From: an uncultured Armatimonadota bacterium | GTDB taxonomy: Bacteria > Armatimonadota > Fimbriimonadia > Fimbriimonadales > Fimbriimonadaceae | Length of the DNA: 64,000 nucleotides | Reading direction: 5' to 3' | Assembly: GCA_903904815.1 (NCBI GenBank) | Contig: CAIVDU010000051.1 | Coordinates: 34,938 to 98,937 of the forward strand | Shown: one piece after another, positions 52,932 through 58,880 of the stretch | How the letters are laid out: the number at the start of each line of letters is the position of its first letter | How positions within the stretch are numbered: the first letter of the stretch is position 1 | The notes under the pieces: model-generated | What the model was told of the DNA's origin: nothing | The model's input: the letters and a program-made list of their open reading frames with translations, nothing else | Databases searched by the model: none | Program-made: the position numbers and the translations under genes

Positions 52932-53249
52932 CTAGGCCCTTTCAAGGCCCATTGTGGACCCTCTTTCCACTTCCAGGAGAAACGTATTTCCTAGGCGAGC
53001 CTTCTGGAGGTTCGTAGCGCTGAGGTTTGCTCGGGAGAGGTTTACGCGCTCTAGGTCGATGCCTTGGAGATCGGCGCCTGCGAAGTTGGCGTCGGAGAGG
53101 TCGATTTTGAGGTTCGGGTTTCGCTGGCGGAACTCGTTCCATTCTTTGACCTCACCGCGATGCAGTCCCTCAATCCGGGCGATCAGCTGGCCGGTTGGAT
53201 CGACGTCGGTTCCTGGTTCGGAAGTCGTTATGATGTACAGGTTATGGTA
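52932..53249 (-). pseudogene. pentapeptide-repeat gene fragment without a visible start
   Basis: On the minus strand one frame runs open from a TGA at 53252-53250 to a TAG at 52932. It reads WNEFRQRNPNLKIDLSDANF, then AGADLQGIDLERVNLSRANL and SATNLQKARL: clear A(D/N)LxX pentapeptide repeats with the usual WNxxR-x-x-x-P introduction. There is no ATG, GTG or TTG in frame before the repeats. It is therefore either a decayed or truncated gene, or one with an unusual start such as CTG. Full-length family members fold as right-handed beta helices of unknown or gyrase-protecting role. Confidence 0.55.
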
Positions 53250-53333
53250 TCACCGGGCGTGAGGTGGTTGGCGTCGTGGGGCTGTCGAAGGCAGGAACCA
53301 TCCAGTAAAATACGGGGAAAGGAGCCAGACGCC

Positions 53334-53585
53334 ATGCTAAAGAACATCCCGCCCGGTCTAGAGCACATTATGAGCATCCACCCCGAAATTCTTGGCGGCG
53401 AGCCGTGCTTCAACGGCACCAGGGTACCGCTCGAAACGGTCGTCGACAATCTTGCCGCCGGTGTGAGTGTCGACCGCATCCTGCGGAATTACCGCACCCT
53501 TACTCAGGAACACGTCGATGCCGTGTTGCACTGGGAACACGCGCTCGCATACAAAGCCGCCGGTCTCGAGTTACACGCCTCGTGA
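53334..53585 (+). CDS. DUF433 antitoxin (VapB45-type)
   Basis: A good Shine-Dalgarno (AAAGGAG) precedes the ATG. The 83-residue product has the DUF433 pattern: IMSIHPEILGGEPCFNGTRVPLE-type text (HPEILGGEPCFNGTRV), ETVVDNLAAGVSVDRILRNY and LTQEHVDAVL. DUF433 proteins are winged-helix antitoxins paired with DUF5615 PIN-like toxins. The stop overlaps the start of that toxin gene by 4 bp (GTGA), which supports the pairing. It would repress its own operon. Confidence 0.88.
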   Translation: MLKNIPPGLEHIMSIHPEILGGEPCFNGTRVPLETVVDNLAAGVSVDRILRNYRTLTQEHVDAVLHWEHALAYKAAGLELHAS

Positions 53586-53905
53586 AATTACTGTTCGACG
53601 AGATGATGCCTGACGAGCTTGCGGCCCTGATCGTCGGGCATGAAGTTCAGCACGTCATCGACTTGGGCTGGCGACACGTTACGAACGGAAAACTCCTAGT
53701 CTTAAGCAAATCAAACGGATTCGACGTATTCATCACCGAGGATGGGAACCTGCCCTACCAGCAAAACTTGGTAGGCAAAAAAATCTCTGTCCTCGTGCTT
53801 AGACCCGAGACCCAAACTTTGCCATCGTTACTCGCGCTCGCTCCAGCCATCCTTCGAAGCCTTACTAACTTGGAGCCCGGAAGCGTTATCCGCGTCTCGG
53901 CGTAG
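53582..53905 (+). CDS. DUF5615 PIN-like toxin
   Basis: A GTG start overlapping the DUF433 stop gives 107 residues beginning VKLLFDEMMPDELAAL, with the first acidic residue of the PIN/Mut7-C-like fold, and later VFITEDGNLPYQQNL carrying the second acidic pair. Such proteins are presumed RNases in VapBC-like toxin-antitoxin modules. The length and the coupled overlap fit. The module ends 15 bp before the tRNA-tail repeats, so it may have arrived together with the events at the tRNA locus. Confidence 0.85.
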   Translation: MKLLFDEMMPDELAALIVGHEVQHVIDLGWRHVTNGKLLVLSKSNGFDVFITEDGNLPYQQNLVGKKISVLVLRPETQTLPSLLALAPAILRSLTNLEPGSVIRVSA

Positions 53906-53920
53906 AGCCAAAAATTTTGT

Positions 53921-54098
53921 GGAGGAGATGGGATTCGTCCCGATTCGCTACGCTCATTCCCCTCACGGCGTTCGGCGGGATGTCGCTTCGCTCCAAACCC
54001 AAAATTGGTGGAGGAGATGGGATTCGTCCCGATTCGCTACGCTCATTCCCCTCACGGCGTTCGGCGGGATGTCGCTTCGCTCCAAACCCAAAATTGGT
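53921..54098. repeat. two tandem 89-bp units carrying the tRNA-Ala 3' end
   Basis: Units start at 53921 and 54010 (GGAGGAG) and the same sequence starts again at 54099 inside the tRNA gene. Each unit begins with the complement of the tRNA-Ala T-stem and acceptor 3' end (GGAGGAGATGGGATTCG), then diverges into CCCGATTCGCTACGCTCATT, TTCGGCGGGAT and CTTCGCTCCAAACCC. The middle part is related to the family A repeats at 32.3 and 56.3 kb. The two units are identical by eye. Confidence 0.88.
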
Positions 54099-54170
54099 GG
54101 AGGAGATGGGATTCGAACCCACGACCTCTGCAGTGCGATTGCAGCGCTCTCCCAACTGAGCTACACCCCC
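54095..54170 (-). tRNA. tRNA-Ala (anticodon CGC)
   Basis: The 76-nt gene on the minus strand folds as a cloverleaf: acceptor GGGGGTG/CTCCTCC, D-arm GCTC...GAGC, anticodon stem CTGCA/TGCAG with loop ATCGCAC (anticodon CGC, reading GCG), T-loop TTCGAAT and an encoded CCA. The acceptor carries G3-U70, the identity pair of alanine tRNAs. Pair 6-67 is U-U, a mismatch, which is odd. Its 3' half is copied in the tandem units just downstream. Confidence 0.95.
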
Positions 54171-54218
54171 GATTCCGTTTTTCGATGATACCTTCGGCGG
54201 CGGGTTAATGGCGTGTGG

Positions 54219-56042
54219 CTATTTCCATGCGGATTTGAGTTCGTAGACGGTAAGGGATTTTAGGGTTATGGGGGCTCCTTCGGCGTTGATGCTTAGGCCA
54301 GGCTTGTTGGGGAGGGCGTAGCGGGTGCAGGAGATTTCGCCTTGGTTGACGAAGGTCTCGAGGGAGCCTCGGTCTAGGAGGATTTCGATGGACTCTACTT
54401 TGCCTTGGGTCGTGCCTTGGCGGTCGCCGGAATGGATGGTCTTGCTTGTGAACTCGACGGGGACGCCTCTCAAGGAGAAGTGGAGGGTGGCGCCCTTGGG
54501 GATGGCGACTTCGGCTTTGATGTGAAAGAGATCACCGGTCGTAGCGAGGGGGAGGACTTTGCCGGGTTGCAGGATCTGGTTCGTCCAGGTCTGATGGGCC
54601 TTGTGGAGCTTGGCGATCTCACTAATTGGATTGCGGTAGATGCGCGGGCCGGCCGGAGTCGATTTGAGGGTGAGGACGCAGGGGAAGGAGATTTCCTGGT
54701 TGAAGGGCATGTCCGGGAAGTCGGCGCCGCGCATCCAGGCGGCTTGAATGCGGCGACCGTCTCCGGTTTCCACGTTCGACCAGGTTTGGGTCGCGTAGAA
54801 GTTGGGACCGATATCGCAGGCGTTTCTCGGCGTTTCCTCGGTGAACTTCTTGCCGTCGAACGTGCCGACTGAGTAGTTTCCGTTACCTTGGATCAGAACC
54901 CACTTCTTCTGGTCAGGGTTGCCGTCGAGAGGTAATTCGAAGAAATCGGGGCACTCATAGCTGTCGGGGATTGGGTTGTGTTCGTTCTGCCAATCGAGCA
55001 GATTCGGCGAGGTGAAGACGTGATACTGACCGGAGCCGTACATCATCATCACCCAGTGCTTTCCGGGCGCGTACCAGAAGACCTTCGGGTCGCGCTCCGG
55101 GAAGACCATGAGCGGATTCTTCTCGTAGAACTTCCAGGTTCGGCCGTGATCCAGGCTGTAACAGCAGCACTGAGTCTGGTTGTCGGCGCGAGACCAAAAG
55201 GCGATCATCGCGGGGTGGGCTTTGTCTTTGGCTAGCCCAGAAGTGTTTTCGTAATCGACGACGCAGGTTCCGGATTGGGTGCCGCTTTCCAGGCTCTCCT
55301 CCCAGAAGGCGGGCTCGAGTTCCTTCCAGTGGATCAGGTCTTTGCTGACCGCATGCAGCCAACACTTGTACCAACGCTGAGCGAAGAGGTGGTATTCGCC
55401 ATCGTAGAAGATGAGGCCATTGAGGTCGTTGATCCAGCCTTCTTCCTTGGGGCCGGGATTCAGGCGATCCATCGTCCACTGCCTTGCGGTGAAGTGGAAT
55501 TGGGGGCGAAGGGTCTCTTCGTAAAGGGGTTGAGTTACCACGGGTAGTTGCTCCGGCGCGTCGGTTTGAACGATGTGATCCACGTTGATATGTCCCCAGT
55601 CTCCACTTGCGTCGTCGACGGCTCGGACCTGGGCGGTCTGGCCCCGAAACTTGCGGACGTCCCAGCTTTGGGGCATAAGGTGGTCGCTATTCCTTCCGGT
55701 GGCGCTGCGAACAACCTTTCCGTTGATAAGGAGGTCCAGGCAGGTGCGTCGCTCGTAGCGGCCGCCGCCGATACGGAAAGCGATGTAGCCTCTTGAGATC
55801 TTGAATGCGGGCGAGGTGAGGGTTCCGGTGGGCTTGTCGTCCTCGATTTCGCTGCTGATCACGGCGTCATCGGCGGCGTTTAAAATCTCCAGTTTTGGCA
55901 GTAGTTTGCCGGAGGCGGGGCCCAGACTAAAGGCGGTTCCGGTGGCGGTCCAGTCGCCGTAAGTGTTGGGCTGGAATTCGCCGATGTTGAGGTCGGCGGA
56001 GTGGGCTTGGGCGAGAGCGAGAGCGAGTAGTGCGGCGTGCAA
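54219..56042 (-). CDS. glycoside hydrolase family 32 (fructan/sucrose hydrolase)
   Basis: A TTG start gives 607 residues with a signal peptide (MHAALLALALAQAHSA). An N-terminal extension of about 190 residues, rich in beta strands (SRGYIAFRIGGGRYERRTCL), precedes the five-bladed propeller: GWINDLNGLIFYDGEYHLF corresponds to WMNDPNG with the nucleophile Asp, RDPKVFWYAP holds the transition-state Asp, and YECPDFFELP the acid/base Glu. A C-terminal beta-sandwich follows (EILLDRGSLETFVNQGE). It would cleave beta-fructosides such as levan, inulin or sucrose outside the cytoplasm. The NDL instead of NDP is a minor variation. Confidence 0.93.
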   Translation of the reverse strand: MHAALLALALAQAHSADLNIGEFQPNTYGDWTATGTAFSLGPASGKLLPKLEILNAADDAVISSEIEDDKPTGTLTSPAFKISRGYIAFRIGGGRYERRTCLDLLINGKVVRSATGRNSDHLMPQSWDVRKFRGQTAQVRAVDDASGDWGHINVDHIVQTDAPEQLPVVTQPLYEETLRPQFHFTARQWTMDRLNPGPKEEGWINDLNGLIFYDGEYHLFAQRWYKCWLHAVSKDLIHWKELEPAFWEESLESGTQSGTCVVDYENTSGLAKDKAHPAMIAFWSRADNQTQCCCYSLDHGRTWKFYEKNPLMVFPERDPKVFWYAPGKHWVMMMYGSGQYHVFTSPNLLDWQNEHNPIPDSYECPDFFELPLDGNPDQKKWVLIQGNGNYSVGTFDGKKFTEETPRNACDIGPNFYATQTWSNVETGDGRRIQAAWMRGADFPDMPFNQEISFPCVLTLKSTPAGPRIYRNPISEIAKLHKAHQTWTNQILQPGKVLPLATTGDLFHIKAEVAIPKGATLHFSLRGVPVEFTSKTIHSGDRQGTTQGKVESIEILLDRGSLETFVNQGEISCTRYALPNKPGLSINAEGAPITLKSLTVYELKSAWK

Positions 56043-56147
56043 GGTGGTGATTCACCTTATCAGGAATGGCCCGTTATTGGCGACCGCCCGTATTTATTGC
56101 GGGGGACGGCGAGTCGGGTGCCAACCGGAAGTCGTCCACCTGGTGAC

Positions 56148-56190
56148 ACTCGTGCTCAGCAGGCCGGGACACGAATCATTCCCGGGCTAC
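56148..56190. repeat. family C hairpin repeat, copy 1
   Basis: ACTCGTGCTCAGCAGGCCGGG, then ACACGAATCATTCCCGGGCTAC. CCGGGA and TCCCGG form a perfect 6-bp stem around a 10-nt loop. The same sequence recurs at 56434 and 56503. It lies in the gene-free region 56043-56542. Confidence 0.85.
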
Positions 56191-56293
56191 CCAGACAATC
56201 TTAAAACCCAGAGCAAGCCACCAAATACGGCGCCAAACAATTTGATTTCGGGGTGTCGCTTCGCGACGCAGGTTCAAATTGACCCTCTCCCCA

Positions 56294-56372
56294 CCCTCTC
56301 CCGCGTGCGTCCCGATTCGCGGACGCTCATTTCCCTTCGGCGGGATCCGGAGACTTCGCTGCGGGAGAGGGG
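56294..56372 (+). repeat. dispersed inverted-repeat element, family A copy 2
   Basis: Begins CCCTCTCCCGC and ends GCGGGAGAGGGG, an inverted repeat of 11 bp, with CGTCCCGATTCGCGGACGCTC and TTCGGCGGGATCCGGAGACTT between. It matches 32316-32394 in inverse orientation at the window scale. An RNA copy would fold into one long hairpin. Confidence 0.82.
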
Positions 56373-56433
56373 CAGTGAGACTACGTTGGGGTTTTGTGAT
56401 TGTCTCTACCGGTTTTTTGTGGTTTGAGGGTTT

Positions 56434-56546
56434 GACTCGTGCTCAGCAGGCCGGGACACGAATCATTCCCGGGCTACCGGTTTTTTTGTGGGTTGCGGGT
56501 TTGACTCGTGCTCAGCAGGCCGGGACACGAATCATTCCCGGGCTAC
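56434..56546. repeat. family C hairpin repeats, tandem copies 2 and 3
   Basis: Two 69-bp-spaced copies of the 56148 repeat, starting at 56434 and 56503, each preceded by ACCGGTTTTTT-type text, GTGG and a GGGTTTGACTCGTGCTCAG block. The last copy ends GGGCTAC; the CTA at 56543-56545 is the reverse of the TAG stop codon of the dus gene on the minus strand. The CCGGGA/TCCCGG hairpin is conserved in all three copies. Confidence 0.85.
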
Positions 56547-57550
56547 GTATGCAAGAGTTCGTTGGATCGCGTGAGAATCGTCAGCACTGACAGGAGTTCT
56601 TCTGAGTTTTCGGCTCGTTTAATTTCGTCGAAGTAGGGGAAGTTGCCGTGGTTGGAAGCGATTCGGAGCCATTGTTTCAGGCGCTTGACGGTCATGGCTG
56701 GGGAGGAGCCGAAGTAGGAGTCGGTGTAGGCGATCAGGCGGCGGAGGAGGGGGATCCAGTCGGACATTTCTCGGATCTCGAAGGACGGCTTACCGGCCGA
56801 GATGCCTAGTTCTTGGGCGATCTGAAAGGACAGGGCGGGGTTAGCGAGTGCGCCTCGGCCGATCATAAAATGGATACAGCCGGTCTCTTCCTGACAGCGA
56901 CGGAAATCGTCGAGGTTCCAGATGTCGCCGTTTGCGACCACGGGGATGTTGACTAGTTCGCGGACTTCGCCGATCGATTTCCAGAACACCGGAGGTTCGT
57001 AGTTCTGCACTCTGGTTCGAGCGTGAATGGTGATCCAGGTCGCACCACCCTCGGCGGCCATTCGGGCGTTCTCTTTTACGGGCTCGATGGAGTCCCATCC
57101 GAGTCGGAGTTTTGCGGAGACGGGAATGCTGATGGGCACCGCTGTCCGCACGGCCCTCACGATGTCTCGAAGCCGGCAAGGGTGCTTCAAAAGAGACGCC
57201 CCCCCATCGTTTCGATTGACGGTAGGCGCGGGACATCCGAAGTTGATGTCGATCGCCTTCGCGCCGGCTCGAACGGCTTTAGTGGCAGACTGGGCCATCC
57301 GCTCGGGGTCGCCTCCCAAAATCTGGACTTGGACGGGGAGGCCGGTTGGAGTCCGACCACCATTCTCCAACTCGGGAACTTCTCGCAGGAACATCCGGGA
57401 AGGGAGAACGGAGATGCTCACCCGAAGGAACTCAGAGACCGCATAGGAGAACGCGCCAATTTCACCTTGGAGCGCTCGCATGGGGGCATCGGTGATGCCG
57501 TCCATGGGGGCCAGAACCAGCGCGGGGATGTCCGCCTTTACCAAGAACAC
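56543..57550 (-). CDS. tRNA-dihydrouridine synthase
   Basis: The 335-residue protein has the Dus TIM-barrel motifs: VLAPMDGITDAPMRAL (FMN), VQILGGDPERMAQSA, AIDINFGCPAPTVNRNDGGA with the catalytic Cys, SAKLRLGWDS, ITIHARTRVQNYEPP, PVVANGDIWNLDDF and FMIGRGALANPAL. It reduces uridines in the D-loop of tRNA with NADPH. The C-terminal RLKQWLRIASNHGNFPYFDEI fits the DusC-like group. The stop codon lies in a family C repeat, so the end of the protein may have been set by the repeat insertion. Confidence 0.94.
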   Translation of the reverse strand: MFLVKADIPALVLAPMDGITDAPMRALQGEIGAFSYAVSEFLRVSISVLPSRMFLREVPELENGGRTPTGLPVQVQILGGDPERMAQSATKAVRAGAKAIDINFGCPAPTVNRNDGGASLLKHPCRLRDIVRAVRTAVPISIPVSAKLRLGWDSIEPVKENARMAAEGGATWITIHARTRVQNYEPPVFWKSIGEVRELVNIPVVANGDIWNLDDFRRCQEETGCIHFMIGRGALANPALSFQIAQELGISAGKPSFEIREMSDWIPLLRRLIAYTDSYFGSSPAMTVKRLKQWLRIASNHGNFPYFDEIKRAENSEELLSVLTILTRSNELLHT

Positions 57551-57748
57551 GCCTCACTCCGGGCATCGATTGCCGCGAGTCTTACCGACGTATCCCAGAT
57601 TTTCGATGGTTGAACTCGCATGCCCAGTTCATTGAACCTTTCTCAACGAGTCGATTGCCTCGATTTGAGTTGAGCCAGTCGGATCGTGCGGCCAAATGGC
57701 GCCTAGAATGAGGTTGTCAGGGGATTTAGGGTCTTTAAGTTCATCGCG

Positions 57749-57916
57749 ATGTGGATCTGGCTTGTGGTAGGCGTGGGCTTTCTGATCGCCTGTATTTTGG
57801 AACCCCTAAACGGACCTCATCGGGGAATACTCCATTCGGGGGCACTCATTTGTTTCTTGTTAGCCCGCCTTCTCTATCGTTTGAGATTGTCACATCGCCG
57901 ATCCGATCTCCGGTAG
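57749..57916 (+). CDS. small two-helix membrane protein, 55 residues
   Basis: Starting at ATG 57749, the frame reads MWIWLVVGVGFLIACILEPL, then a Gly/His linker, ALICFLLARLLYRLRL and a basic end SHRRSDLR. Two hydrophobic helices with a positive tail are typical of small inner-membrane proteins. There is no clear Shine-Dalgarno. It ends 9 bp before the SGNH hydrolase gene on the same strand, which supports translation in tandem. Confidence 0.5.
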   Translation: MWIWLVVGVGFLIACILEPLNGPHRGILHSGALICFLLARLLYRLRLSHRRSDLR

Positions 57917-57925
57917 ATTCGAGCA

Positions 57926-58585
57926 GTGACTCCGCTCCTGTCTCTCATCGCAATGATGGCGCTGCAAAGCGCGCCGCAGACGCCCACTGCGCCTCCCTAT
58001 GCTCAGGACATTGCCGCCTTCAAGCAGGCTGATCGACAATCGCCCCCGGCGATGGGGCAGATCTTGTTCATCGGGAGTTCGTCGTTCACCCGTTGGACAG
58101 ATGCCCAGAGCTACTTCCCTACGCATCCAATTTTGAACCGGGCGTTTGGTGGTTCGACGTTGCTGGATGTGACCCGATATGTCGCCGACGTGGTCTTCCC
58201 TTATCAGCCGAAGCAGATTGTCATCTATTGTGGCGAGAACGATTTTGCGGCCGATTCCAAGTTGACGGCGCAGGATGCGGTGGCGCGGTTTAAGACATTG
58301 TTTGGGTTGATTCGACGTCAGTTGCGCCGAGTGCCCATCGCCTACGTTTCGATGAAACCGAGTCCCAGTCGATGGAATCTCGCGCCGAAGTTTATCGAGG
58401 CGAACCGGGGCATCCAGGAGTTCCTCGCACACCAGCGGGGAACGAAGTTCGTAGACGTGTGGGGCGCGATGTTGAATGAGCAGGGCCAACCGAAACCAGA
58501 GATTTTTGGTCCCGATCGATTGCACATGAACGCGAGTGGGTATCGAATTTGGGCGCCGTTGATTGAGCCGGTGCTTGTGCGTTAG
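57926..58585 (+). CDS. secreted SGNH/GDSL hydrolase
   Basis: The 219-residue product has a signal peptide (MTPLLSLIAMMALQSA) and the four SGNH blocks: ILFIGSSSFTRW (nucleophile Ser), NRAFGGSTLLD (oxyanion Gly), IYCGENDFA (Asn) and DRLHMNASGY (Asp and His of the triad). GTG start. Family members deacetylate sugars, lysophospholipids or xylan side groups. It is the fourth carbohydrate-ester-type enzyme in the window together with the esterase at 38223 and the sialate esterase end at 63850. Confidence 0.9.
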   Translation: MTPLLSLIAMMALQSAPQTPTAPPYAQDIAAFKQADRQSPPAMGQILFIGSSSFTRWTDAQSYFPTHPILNRAFGGSTLLDVTRYVADVVFPYQPKQIVIYCGENDFAADSKLTAQDAVARFKTLFGLIRRQLRRVPIAYVSMKPSPSRWNLAPKFIEANRGIQEFLAHQRGTKFVDVWGAMLNEQGQPKPEIFGPDRLHMNASGYRIWAPLIEPVLVR

Positions 58586-58598
58586 CGCCGACGGTAGT

Positions 58599-58870
58599 GA
58601 CCCCTCCGGGGTCTTAGAATTCCCCATAGGGTCACAGTACGTGATCCCGGACATTGCCGGAGGGCTCTGAGACCGCCCATCGGGGGCCAGGGGCAAGGTG
58701 TGGCCCAGTGAGACGAGAAAGGTTGATGCAAATCGATTGATTAGCCCCAGCGGAACCGCGACCAGAGATCGCGGCTTCATTTGATTGGTCGAACTTCAGT
58801 GGGATTTCCACTGATTTCCAGGGTTTCACCCTGAGCTAATTTTGGTCGCCGCTTTGGGGCAGGCGGCCGA
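58599..58870. repeat. array of small hairpins (intergenic element)
   Basis: Over 270 bp several perfect or near-perfect hairpins follow each other: GACCCC-TCC-GGGGTC type (58599), CCGCGA/TCGCGG (58756-58774), CAGTGG/CCACTG (58797-58813), CAGGGT/ACCCTG (58819-58833) and GGTCGCC/GGCGGCC (from about 58844). This is the pattern of the palindrome-rich elements common in Planctomycetes and Acidobacteria. It ends ahead of the converging stop of the ADP-ribosylglycohydrolase gene and may act as a two-way terminator. Confidence 0.6.
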
Positions 58871-58880
58871 CCCTCCAGCA

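Noticed and set aside
50424..54098. CRISPR array
   Set aside because: The 50.4-kb repeats are irregularly spaced (63 and 93 bp) and the 53.9-kb units are contiguous with no unique spacers; no cas gene is present.
53917..54208. Several overlapping plus-strand frames containing WWRRWDS and GGGDGIRTHDL strings
   Set aside because: These are translations of the antisense strand of the tRNA and of its tail repeats; such peptides are well-known false genes.
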